Of a stretch of DNA of 6,356 nt, positions 1 through 5,745 are shown piece by piece; the stretch's first letter is position 1; each line of letters starts with the position of its first letter. Source of the DNA: Pseudomonadota bacterium (GTDB lineage: Bacteria; Pseudomonadota; Alphaproteobacteria; Rhizobiales; Rhizobiaceae); contig JAEYTV010000018.1 of the NCBI GenBank assembly GCA_023433855.1, positions 1 through 6,356 on the forward strand, read 5' to 3'. A program made the position numbers and the translations under genes. The notes under the pieces are model-generated. The model was given only the letters and a program-made list of their open reading frames with translations, was not told the DNA's origin and searched no databases.

Positions 1-251
1 GCGCCGTCACCTACCAGATCATGCTCTGGTCGACGCTCTGGTTCGGTTTCCGCTACATGCTGCGCGAGCGCCCGTGGCAACCATACCTGATGATCGCGTG
101 GGTGATGATCCTTGGTCATGCCGTCATCGGCAACGTCATCGATACGGATCACTGGCGCCACTTCTACCTGCTGCTCGGAATCGTGTGGGGCTGTGCTGCA
201 CTTGAACATCGCTTTGGCAGGGCTGCCATATCACCCCCGACCAGGCCTTGA
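1..251 (+). CDS. O-antigen ligase-like membrane protein, C-terminal end (partial)
   Basis: The reading frame is open from the window edge (first full codon at 3) to a TGA at 249-251, so only the last 82 residues are seen. They are rich in Trp, Phe, Tyr and Leu and hold two probable membrane segments (around YLMIAWVMILGHAVIG and HFYLLLGIVWGCAALE), followed by a short basic tail ending PPTRP. The motif VIDTDHWRHFYLLLGIVWG resembles the end of O-antigen ligase/polymerase (Wzy/WaaL, PF04932) proteins of rhizobia. These are inner-membrane enzymes that join or polymerise surface polysaccharide, and their last helix carries a similar WRHF(F/Y) sequence. The assignment rests on this short tail only; another polytopic membrane protein is possible. 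The catalytic periplasmic loop would lie outside the window. Confidence 0.6.
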   Translation, partial: AVTYQIMLWSTLWFGFRYMLRERPWQPYLMIAWVMILGHAVIGNVIDTDHWRHFYLLLGIVWGCAALEHRFGRAAISPPTRP

Positions 252-282
252 CATCAGCGCTCAGCGCGCCAGTTTTTGTTCC

Positions 283-579
283 ATGCTGACAATGTCTCAA
301 TTGCGCGCAGCGCGCGCCATGCTGGGAATGACGGTGGAGGAGCTCTCCGCTGCCTCCGGCTTTTCAGTGTCGACCATCGAAGGGGCCGAGGCTGGCCAGA
401 GTTCCGCGGAGGCGGCGCTTACGGAGCGCTTGCGCAATATCTTCGAGTCGAGAGGCGTTGTTTTCCTTGGCGCCGGAGAAGGTGACGATCCGGCCTCCGG
501 GCCAGGCGTGCGGCTTCGCCAGCAATCCGCCAGCGAAGGAATTCGGCCGCAGAATCTGAACGCCGCCAACGACGGCTGA
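283..579 (+). CDS. XRE-family helix-turn-helix regulator, 98 aa
   Basis: This small DNA-binding protein matches the short rhizobial regulators with an N-terminal XRE/Cro-type helix-turn-helix and a Gly-rich tail. Residues 7-38 form the HTH: LRAARAMLGMTVEELSAASG gives helices 1-2 and SVSTIEGAEAG the recognition helix. A helical stretch (ALTERLRNIFESRGVVFL, about 45-62) leads to the typical ending GPGVRLR (73-79) and a polar tail. The start at 283 gives MLTMSQLRAAR, which resembles the usual M-L-T-x-x-Q-x-R-A-A-R opening. ATG at 292 is an alternative, and neither has a convincing Shine-Dalgarno. It begins 31 bp after the ligase-like gene on the same strand, so cotranscription is possible. The target is unknown; regulation of neighbouring genes or of itself is only an inference. 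Confidence 0.75.
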   Translation: MLTMSQLRAARAMLGMTVEELSAASGFSVSTIEGAEAGQSSAEAALTERLRNIFESRGVVFLGAGEGDDPASGPGVRLRQQSASEGIRPQNLNAANDG

Positions 580-742
580 GCTCGCGAGCCGCCTTTCTCG
601 ACGCATCGAGACTTCCGCACACCGAGGCCCCATACGTGCCGTTGATCAGACAGCCAATGCGCCTAGCCGAGGGCGGCGTTGTTGCATTCTGAGCGGTGGC
701 GGAGCGGCCTTCGCCGATTCTTAACCACATCGGTCGGATACT

Positions 743-767
743 GGAACAAAGTTCCCTGTCGAGCGTT
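743..767 (+). promoter_or_regulatory. EcfG/RpoE2-type general stress response promoter
   Basis: GGAAC at 743-747, a 16-base spacer, then CGTT at 764-767. This is an exact match to the consensus GGAAC-N16/17-CGTT recognised by the alphaproteobacterial general-stress ECF sigma factor (EcfG, RpoE2, SigT). The expected transcript start, about 7-9 bases further on, leaves a leader of roughly 25 bases before the ATG at 799, with the Shine-Dalgarno at 786-793 inside it. The match and spacing are visible in the sequence; stress control is inferred from the known sigma factor. Confidence 0.8.
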
Positions 768-798
768 TAACGCCAGTGGGCGGCGAAAGGAGGGGTGC

Positions 799-987
799 AT
801 GACCAAGACTATCAAGACCAAAGAAATCGAAAACCCGGGCTTGAAAAAAGTCTGGAGCGTGGCCGAATTCGCAAAACGTTACCGACTTGATCGGGACGAG
901 GAGGCGCGTTTGCTGAAGCTGCTCGGTCCGTTTGCGACACAGCAGGAACTTCTGATGAACGCCAGCAGGGCACCACGCTTCCGATAA
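799..987 (+). CDS. Conserved hypothetical protein, 62 aa, stress promoter
   Basis: The function is not known. The start is decided by AAAGGAGG at 786-793, five bases before ATG 799; the frame is open further upstream but that part overlaps the promoter. The basic N-terminus (MTKTIKTKEIENPGLKK) is followed by VWSVAEFAKRYRLDRDEEARL (about 18-38), which looks like a short helix-turn-helix or helical pair, then LLKLLGPFATQQELLMNASRAPRFR with a basic end. It resembles small rhizobial hypothetical proteins sharing the WSVAEFA-(R/K)-R-(F/Y)-RL and FAT-ELL-N patterns; this is from memory, not a search. There is no signal peptide or membrane segment, so it is probably cytoplasmic. The exact EcfG promoter 32 bp upstream suggests induction in stress or stationary phase. 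It may bind DNA or protein, but nothing in the sequence proves this. Confidence 0.8.
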   Translation: MTKTIKTKEIENPGLKKVWSVAEFAKRYRLDRDEEARLLKLLGPFATQQELLMNASRAPRFR

Positions 988-1116
988 TGCGGCTGCCGAG
1001 CAGATGAGGTCTCGGGACTGCAACGCGGCTCCATCATCCGGCATCCTTGCCGAGGACGGCTGCTCCCACAAATCCCGGCTGAGGACGTTCAAGAACGCGC
1101 GCGGTCGGAAAGAGCC

Positions 1117-1148
1117 AGAAAGCCAGCTAGCAAGGCTAACTGGCTTCT
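1117..1148 (-). terminator. Strong hairpin downstream of tRNA-Pro
   Basis: On the minus strand a stem of about 14 base pairs (one bulged base, one G-T pair) encloses a three-base loop: the arms are 1135-1148 and 1117-1131. It lies 40 bases past the tRNA 3' end and is followed by a moderately T-rich stretch (TTTCTGGCTCTTTCC read across the arm and beyond). A second, smaller hairpin (6-bp stem, 4-base loop) sits between, at 1160-1175. The likely role is tRNA transcript termination or 3' processing. There is no pure T-run, so it may be rho-assisted. From the plus side it could also end the transcript of the 62-aa gene. Confidence 0.5.
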
Positions 1149-1187
1149 GAAACCAGGCATTCGCCCGGAGGCGAACCCTATAAAATC

Positions 1188-1261
<74 letters not shown>

Positions 1262-1284
1262 TCATGCTCATCGAGAGCAAGCAC

Positions 1285-1313
1285 CCCTTAGACTCTCGGG
1301 CATACCGGCGCAA
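1285..1313 (-). promoter_or_regulatory. Possible promoter of tRNA-Pro
   Basis: On the minus strand TTGCGC (1308-1313) stands 17 bases before TAAGGG (1285-1290), which would place a transcript start near 1278, about 17 bases ahead of the tRNA. The -35 element keeps the TTG important in alphaproteobacteria but the -10 element is poor. The gene needs a promoter in 1262-1344 because a terminator closes the upstream transcript at 1345, so the position is sensible even though the match is weak. Confidence 0.3.
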
Positions 1314-1344
1314 GAGGGCGCAATCAAAAAAGAAGGACACTGCC

Positions 1345-1365
1345 AAAAAAATGCCCCGGCGGGGC
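1345..1365 (-). terminator. Rho-independent terminator
   Basis: On the minus strand GCCCC (1361-1365), loop GCC and GGGGC (1353-1357) form a compact GC-only stem, followed by A and seven T residues (1345-1351). This is a textbook intrinsic terminator. It is the strongest in the window, yet lies about 250 bases past the stop of the response regulator at 1613, so either that operon has a long 3' tail or a separate small RNA ends here. Confidence 0.85.
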
Positions 1366-1525
1366 GCAGGGCGAACGTCTGGCGTTTGCTCCGGTCCCGG
1401 TTCCCCGTTGCGCCTGCCCGAAGGAAGTGCACACCGGCTCGTTCCGTCCTCCAAGGGCGCCAGTGCCGAGAGGCGCCGCCATGTAAGCCTCGTCTTCACG
1501 CTACGGAAAGCATTGCTCGCCGTTC
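1345..1525 (-). ncRNA. Candidate structured small RNA
   Basis: The minus strand between the response regulator stop and the terminator has no convincing gene: the only ORF, from GTG 1499, is Arg-rich, lacks a Shine-Dalgarno and runs through the terminator and the tRNA. The ends of 1373-1525 can pair with each other across interior loops: GAAC (1522-1525) with GTTC (1373-1376), GGCG (1518-1521) with CGCC (1381-1384), and GCT/CCG (1504-1511) with CGGAGC (1388-1393). An internal GGCGCC...GGCGCC hairpin is also present, and the intrinsic terminator follows eight bases later. A long closed rod of about 150 nt ending at a terminator recalls 6S RNA, but I do not recognise the sequence and the pairing is short and interrupted. 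A 3' UTR of the response regulator operon is the main alternative. Confidence 0.35.
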
Positions 1526-1612
1526 AAGCAAGTCTCTTCAACACACCCGAACACTCCACAGCGCCGGGATCACCGCCGTCACGGATGGAACTGCAGGAAA
1601 CGGCAGCGGCAA

Positions 1613-1999
1613 TCAGTTGAGGGTGATGTCATGACCCGGCCCGAACAGCGCATGGGCTATCTTATTGAGTTCGGGCGATTTTTCACACAGGGCAAAACCG
1701 CCGTATTTCGCGTGGATCAACGCAGGATCATGGCCGGTCGCGAAGACGAAAGGTATCTTCCTCTCCTCCAGTCCTTCTACCAGAGGGAACACAAGTTCGT
1801 CCCCGAGATGCACGTCGAGGATGGCTGCATCCACGCGTTCCTGCTCCAGAAGCAGGAGCGCGTCGTTCACGTGCGAGACCGGCCCCACGACAATGGCTCC
1901 GGCCCCTTCCAGAGAACGGCGGGTCTCCTCCGCCAGGAAGTATTCGTCCTCGACGATCAGAATATGCGCGCCCTTGAAGAGATGAATCGAAGTCGTCAT
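1613..1999 (-). CDS. Single-domain response regulator (receiver only), 128 aa
   Basis: This is a stand-alone CheY-like receiver domain without an output domain. The family accepts phosphate from a histidine kinase onto an aspartate. Visible residues: acidic pocket E17-D18 in HILIVEDEYFLA, phosphoacceptor D62 in AAILDVHLGDE, T88 in PFVFATGHD, and the conserved K107 in ALCEKSPEL, followed by a C-terminal helix (LNKIAHALFG). All catalytic positions are present and the length is normal for one domain. The start ATG at 1999 overlaps the TGA of the upstream receiver gene in ATGA, implying translational coupling. No kinase is encoded here. It probably works as a phosphate sink or a protein-interaction switch, as for other rhizobial single-domain receivers linked to HWE/HisKA2 kinases; that is inference. 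Confidence 0.85.
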   Translation of the reverse strand: MTTSIHLFKGAHILIVEDEYFLAEETRRSLEGAGAIVVGPVSHVNDALLLLEQERVDAAILDVHLGDELVFPLVEGLEERKIPFVFATGHDPALIHAKYGGFALCEKSPELNKIAHALFGPGHDITLN

Positions 2000-2328
2000 G
2001 GATATCGTTTCCGAAGACTTTGTCTTGGCCCGTTATCTTCAGACAGCGATGCACGGTCGTACGCGGTCAGGAACACGAACGGCAGCTTTCGACCGACCAG
2101 CGTTCGGGCTGAGGGGCAGACCACATCGCTTTTCGGATCGACGTCAAGAATAGCGGCGGCAACCTGGTAGATATCCTCCGCCAGCAGTTCCACGGCTTCG
2201 GCAACGCTCCAAAGCGGCCCGGTGATGGCTGCATCGGCGTCCTCCAGCTCCACCATAGTTGACGCCGCGAGATATTCATCTTCCACGACGACGAAGCGGG
2301 TACGCGGCAAAGGAAAAACCTGCATCAT
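1996..2328 (-). CDS. Single-domain response regulator, C-terminally short, 110 aa
   Basis: This is a paralogue of the next gene: the key residues fall at identical positions. FVVVEDEYLAA gives E16-D17-E18, AAILDVDP the phosphoacceptor D62, PFVFLTAYD the T88, and SLRKRYP K107. The protein stops three residues after that lysine, so the fifth helix is missing, and the usual Pro after Lys is Arg. The sequence after D62 (DPKSDVVCPSARTL) also differs from the common LG(D/G)E pattern. Start choice: ATG 2328 has AGAGG at 2334-2338 five bases away; the adjacent ATG 2325 would have eight. The stop lies within the start of the next gene (ATGA). Neither other frame restores a normal end, so a simple recent frameshift is not obvious. 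It may still dimerise or bind a kinase, or be decaying; partial activity is uncertain. Confidence 0.75.
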   Translation of the reverse strand: MMQVFPLPRTRFVVVEDEYLAASTMVELEDADAAITGPLWSVAEAVELLAEDIYQVAAAILDVDPKSDVVCPSARTLVGRKLPFVFLTAYDRASLSEDNGPRQSLRKRYP

Positions 2329-2666
2329 GATAACCTCTGCCGTGCCAACCTATACGCCCGGACAAAGTTTCAGCGATGCTGAGTAGCGTCGGAAATCGGG
2401 ACGAAAAGCCGGAGCCCGCTGCAGTTAGTCAGATCAGCGCGCTCGCGCCGATCGAGCGGGACCGTCTGCCTGTGCGCGGTGGCTCATCTGCCACACGGAG
2501 ATCATGCCGGGAAATCTGGGGCGAGAAAGGTCTGACGATATCCGTTGGTCAGCCCTGGTTCTGGCATGTCTCCATCCGGCGCATCAGCTGCAGGATGGTC
2601 CTTCGAATGTTGATCGGCGCAGCCGATGACCTCGTCCGAAGGTCCTCTTGTCGGGACAAGATGCTT
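2329..2666. other. Gene-free intergenic region with several inverted repeats
   Basis: This is 338 bases without a supportable gene; a long plus-strand frame across it is the antisense shadow of the MgtC-family gene. It contains a compound inverted repeat at 2597-2645 (9-bp arms with one T-T mismatch around an inner hairpin ATCGGC-GCA-GCCGAT at 2613-2627), a CTTGTC-GG-GACAAG palindrome at 2647-2660 just after the MgtC-family stop, and a GATC...GCGC...GCGC...GATC repeat at 2432-2453. No T-run follows any of them. The promoter for the receiver pair must lie near 2329-2400. The best candidate is GAAAC-N16-GGTT on the minus strand (2347-2371), two mismatches from the EcfG consensus. Confidence 0.5.
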
Positions 2667-3134
2667 TCAGCTCCCTTCCCGAAGATCATCGTCATCCTTG
2701 GACGGCTTGAAATTCCTCATCACTCTGAGGGTCAGGAACGTGACAAACGAAAGGACAAGTGCCGTATCGTAGGCTCCGAGGCCAACCGCGGTTCCAATCG
2801 CTCCCGTCGCCCAAAGACTGGCGGCCGTTGCCGTTCCCCGAACACTATTCCTGACGACAAGTATCGCGCCGCCTCCGATGAACCCCATTCCCGTGATCAG
2901 CCCTTCCACGATCCTCGCGGTTGCCTCCGCCTCGCCGAGCGTCACCCGTTCGGCGGCCTGCACAAAACCGCAGGTGGCGATGGCCACAAGCGGAAATGTG
3001 CGCAGGCCGGCGCTCCGCTCGTTCTTCTCCCGGTCCCATCCGATAGGAAGCGCAAGGAGGTAAGCGAACAGAAGCGCGGTGAGATGCGGAATAATCTGGA
3101 GATCTATACCAAGCGAATTCAGCCACTCTATCAC
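2667..3134 (-). CDS. MgtC/SapB-family inner-membrane protein, 155 aa
   Basis: This is a hydrophobic protein of the MgtC/SapB family. The best-studied member helps Salmonella survive low magnesium and macrophages by acting on the F1Fo ATP synthase; other members are uncharacterised. Family signatures: IGWDREKNERSAGLRTFPLV (31-50), GLITGMGFIGGGAIL (78-92) and VRGTATAASLWATGAIGTAVG (98-118). Five membrane segments are likely (about 14-33, 46-61, 74-94, 101-119, 121-138), then a charged cytoplasmic tail (KPSKDDDDLREGS). There is no C-terminal ACT-like domain as in Salmonella MgtC; the length fits the short form common in bacteria. The start is GTG 3134: no in-frame ATG, GTG or TTG exists upstream before a stop at 3195-3197, and the resulting N-terminus (MIEWLNSLGIDL) looks native. 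The Shine-Dalgarno is weak. The ion or partner here is unknown. Confidence 0.9.
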   Translation of the reverse strand: MIEWLNSLGIDLQIIPHLTALLFAYLLALPIGWDREKNERSAGLRTFPLVAIATCGFVQAAERVTLGEAEATARIVEGLITGMGFIGGGAILVVRNSVRGTATAASLWATGAIGTAVGLGAYDTALVLSFVTFLTLRVMRNFKPSKDDDDLREGS

Positions 3135-3224
3135 GGACGCGTCTCTGGAAACGTTTCTGGTTGTTCGAGGTGGCTCGGACGGAGAATTGACGTCTCACCT
3201 CCTGGATCATCACCCGAGATAGTG

Positions 3225-3239
3225 CATAACAGCGTTATG
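3225..3239. repeat. Perfect palindrome CATAAC-AGC-GTTATG
   Basis: A 6-bp perfect inverted repeat with a three-base centre lies in the 194-bp gap between the end of nagA and the start of the MgtC-family gene. It is AT-rich in a GC-rich setting. It could be an operator for a dimeric regulator controlling the MgtC-family gene, or a weak hairpin after nagA. It is not followed by a T-run on either strand, so an intrinsic terminator is unlikely. Confidence 0.35.
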
Positions 3240-3328
3240 ACCAGAGGCATCCCCGCCGAAGGCTGCCGCCTCAACGGCATCCGACGAGCGTCTTCCACGC
3301 GATGGGTCAGATCTCCTCCGAAGACAGG

Positions 3329-4489
3329 CTACGAGAAACGGACCCGTCGGCCATCCACCCAGGTATCGACATGGTCCAGGACATCGCTCAGGACGACGAA
3401 GTCTGCGACGTAACCTTGGCGCAGAAGACCGTAACGATGGCCAAGTCCGACAGCTTCCGCGGGGATGCGGGAAGACATGGCAAAGGCACGCTCGATCGGG
3501 AGTCCGAGTATGCTGTGGACGAGCTTCACGCTCGCCAGCATGTCGATATCTGCACCCGCCAAGGTACCGTCGGCGAGCCTCAAACTGCCCTTGCTGCGGA
3601 TAATCTCGCGTCCGTTCAGCGTGAATCCGGGAAGTGACGTGCCAATGGTTTGCATCGCATCCGTGACCAGGAAGATATCGCCAGGGCCGGATTTCGCCCG
3701 CAGGGCTATCCTCATCGTCACCGGGTCCACGTGAATGCCGTCGGCGATCAGGCCCGCGAAAATGCGCCCGTCCTCAAGCGCTGCGCCAACGATACCCGGC
3801 TCGCGGTTGGTGAGCTGGCTCATGGCATTAAACAGATGGGTCACCATCGAGGCGCCCGCATCGAAATAAGCGCGTGCCGTCTCCAGCGTCACGTCACTGT
3901 GCCCGATGCTGACCACGACCCCCGCCTCCACAAGTTTCTTGACCTGTTCTGCCGAGACATTCTCGGGTGCGACGGTCGTGAGGATGAAGCCGGCTTGCCG
4001 GCGGTAATCGACGATGGCCTCCAGGTCATCCGTCGTCATCGGACGGATGAACGAGGGATTGTGTGCGCCCTTCCTCGCCAGCGAAAGATGTGGCCCCTCC
4101 AGATGCAGACCGAGGAAGCCTGGGACACGCGCCGCATGCGCGTCTCGCCCGGCCTGGAGGGCGCGCGCCGTCACCTCGGCCGTGTCGGTGATCAGGGTTG
4201 GAAGCAATTTGGTGGTGCCGAAGCGAGCATGGGCTCTGGCCATCTCAGCGATTTCGTCCAGGGAAGCATTCACCCCGAAACGGAGACCGCCGCCGCCGTT
4301 GACCTGGAGATCGATGAAGCCCGGGACAACCTGCTGTCCGTCATAGTCGACCCGCACCGCGTCCGTCGGTGTGGCTTGGCTGGGCACTATCCCCACCACG
4401 TTTTCGCCTTCGACGAGGAGAGCACAGTTCTCGTGCCATTCGAAACCATCGAAAATGCGGGCCGCGGTGATGGCAGTCAGCGTCGTCAT
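3329..4489 (-). CDS. nagA: N-acetylglucosamine-6-phosphate deacetylase
   Basis: NagA hydrolyses GlcNAc-6-phosphate to glucosamine-6-phosphate and acetate in the cytoplasm, the first committed step of amino-sugar breakdown, and also recycles cell-wall sugars. It is an amidohydrolase-fold enzyme of 386 residues, close to the E. coli length. Motifs in order: VVPGFIDLQVNGGGG (54-68), HLEGPHLS with metal ligand E131, KGAHNPSF (140-147) with substrate-binding H143, SIGHSD with metal ligand H197, THLFNAM with metal ligand H218, GLIADGIHVD with H253, and LVTDAM with catalytic D277. The C-terminus returns to the small beta domain (GYVADFVVLSD...TWVDGRRV). All catalytic residues are present. Its ATG overlaps the stop of the upstream SIS gene in ATGA, so the two are one translationally coupled operon. 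No clear intrinsic terminator follows. Confidence 0.96.
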   Translation of the reverse strand: MTTLTAITAARIFDGFEWHENCALLVEGENVVGIVPSQATPTDAVRVDYDGQQVVPGFIDLQVNGGGGLRFGVNASLDEIAEMARAHARFGTTKLLPTLITDTAEVTARALQAGRDAHAARVPGFLGLHLEGPHLSLARKGAHNPSFIRPMTTDDLEAIVDYRRQAGFILTTVAPENVSAEQVKKLVEAGVVVSIGHSDVTLETARAYFDAGASMVTHLFNAMSQLTNREPGIVGAALEDGRIFAGLIADGIHVDPVTMRIALRAKSGPGDIFLVTDAMQTIGTSLPGFTLNGREIIRSKGSLRLADGTLAGADIDMLASVKLVHSILGLPIERAFAMSSRIPAEAVGLGHRYGLLRQGYVADFVVLSDVLDHVDTWVDGRRVRFS

Positions 4490-5514
4490 CGTGTCTGGGT
4501 CACCTTCTTCAACGAGACCGGCGGGTCAGGGTTCAAGCCGCGGCGGCGTGAAAGTTGTTCGCTCAGGGTGTAGAATGGAACGATCAAGGCAAGAGCGTCC
4601 GTCAGCGCATGTCCCGTGGCGATGAACGGCAATGACCGGGCCGCCCTGGCCTTGGCCGATGTGACAAAGACGTCTGCATGCCGCGCAGCGAAATCATCGG
4701 CCACATCAACGGCGGCGGGTTCGGAAGCATCCCGAGCCGCCAGGACGAGGACCGGAAACCCCTTGGCGACGAGCGCCAGCGGACCGTGCATCACCTCGGC
4801 AGCGGAATAAGCTTCGGCGTGCAGATTGGAGGTCTCCTTGAATTTCAGAGCGACTTCCGAGGCAATGGCGAAGCTTGGTCCTCTCCCCAGACTATAAAGG
4901 GAGGTGGCATGCTCAAGTGACGGCAGCATTTCGCTCCAGTCGATCTCGAGCGCTGCGCGGAGCTGCTCCGGGAGCCTGATGAGGGCGGACTTCAGTTCAC
5001 GATCGCCCGTCCACTCAGCCAGGATCGCAAGACCGGCGACAATGGAGTTGACGAAGGACTTCGTCGCGGCCACGGCAAGCTCCGGGCCGGCCGCCAGATC
5101 GACCGGGATATCGGCCACCTGCCATAGGGGTGATTCCGGCGTGTTCGTCAGCGCCAGGGTCAACGCACCCTGGCGGCGCGCCGCCGCACACATGTCGAGG
5201 ATGTCGGGGCTGCTGCCGGATTGCGAGAGCGCGAATGTCGCTGCCTGAGTCAGGTCGATCGGGCGACCATAGATGGAGGCGAGCGAAGGACCAAGAGAGG
5301 CGACCGCCTTGCCTCCGTATAACTCGATCGCATATTTCAGGAACAGCGAGGCATGATCCGACGATCCGCGGGCAATCGTCGTCACAAAGGCGGGATTTCT
5401 TTCGGAAAGAGCTTTGCCCGCAGCAACCAGGCTCGATGACGATTGCTCGATAAGCCGGGCAACGGCGCTTGGAATTTCCTCGATCTCGCGCCGCATGTTG
5501 GTTGTCGTCATCAT
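4486..5514 (-). CDS. nagB-II: SIS-domain glucosamine-6-phosphate deaminase (NagB-II/AgaS type)
   Basis: This 342-residue protein has two SIS (sugar isomerase) domains like the isomerase half of GlmS, but no glutaminase domain, so it should not make GlcN-6-P. Next to nagA it most likely converts GlcN-6-P to fructose-6-P plus ammonia, as NagB-II does. Domain 1 (about 35-165): ARGSSDHAS (48-56), ALSQSGSSPD (95-104) with sugar-phosphate-binding serines, LALTNTPESPL, and ELAVAATKSF (145-154). Domain 2 (about 200-330): LGRGPSFAIASEVALKFKET (209-228), HAEAYSAAEVMHGPLAL (232-248) with the GlmS-like ring-opening His, and the tail NPDPPVSLKKVTQ. Start: ATG 5514 (ATG 5511 is also possible) gives MMTTTNMRREIEEIP, the normal family opening; the frame stays open to 5640 but that part is Arg/Cys-rich and unlike the family. 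Substrate could instead be a galactosamine phosphate (AgaS-like). Confidence 0.88.
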   Translation of the reverse strand: MMTTTNMRREIEEIPSAVARLIEQSSSSLVAAGKALSERNPAFVTTIARGSSDHASLFLKYAIELYGGKAVASLGPSLASIYGRPIDLTQAATFALSQSGSSPDILDMCAAARRQGALTLALTNTPESPLWQVADIPVDLAAGPELAVAATKSFVNSIVAGLAILAEWTGDRELKSALIRLPEQLRAALEIDWSEMLPSLEHATSLYSLGRGPSFAIASEVALKFKETSNLHAEAYSAAEVMHGPLALVAKGFPVLVLAARDASEPAAVDVADDFAARHADVFVTSAKARAARSLPFIATGHALTDALALIVPFYTLSEQLSRRRGLNPDPPVSLKKVTQTR

Positions 5515-5598
5515 TGCTGTTCTCGCATTTCTTGTAAGGCGCTCCAGCCTGCGACACGGGCCGGAAGGGACCGAACACCGGCAGGCAGGCCTGGATCG

Positions 5599-5651
5599 GT
5601 ACATGGGACGGACAGTACATTCCACTATGAGCACTGCCATCGGGAATGCAA
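5599..5651 (-). promoter_or_regulatory. Possible promoter and operator of the SIS-nagA operon
   Basis: On the minus strand TTGCAT (5646-5651) and CATAGT (5624-5629), 16 bases apart, make a modest sigma70-like promoter with a predicted start near 5617. Just there is a direct repeat of GTACAT (plus-strand 5599-5604 and 5615-5620), 16 bases apart, a spacing that would put two bound proteins on similar faces of the helix. That placement suits a repressor. The elements match only partly, so this is a suggestion. Confidence 0.25.
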
Positions 5652-5745
5652 GGCGCGCGCAGCCGGATCTTCACGCGCAGGGCAAGCCGAAGGTGCTCCG
5701 GCCTCAGCCCCCATGGTTGCCGCACGTGGCGGTGCTGCGCACGCG

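Noticed and set aside
573..591. Hairpin after the XRE-family gene as a terminator
   Set aside because: Only a 5-bp stem with a 9-base loop and a weak CCTTTCTC tail; too poor to call.
2376..3413. 345-codon plus-strand open frame
   Set aside because: It is largely antisense to the clear MgtC-family gene, is rich in Arg, Ser and Pro with no domain, and has no convincing ribosome-binding site: a GC-rich shadow frame.
3650..4573. 307-codon plus-strand open frame opposite nagA
   Set aside because: It lies wholly antisense to nagA, which carries every catalytic motif; the frame has no recognisable features.
5515..5640. Longer N-terminus of the SIS protein from 5640
   Set aside because: The extra 42 residues are Arg- and Cys-rich and unlike the family, and they would cover the probable promoter; ATG 5514 gives the normal family start.
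5686..5702. GCCGAAG-GTG-CTCCGGC hairpin after the TetR-family gene as a terminator
   Set aside because: The 7-bp stem is real but no T-run follows it on either strand.
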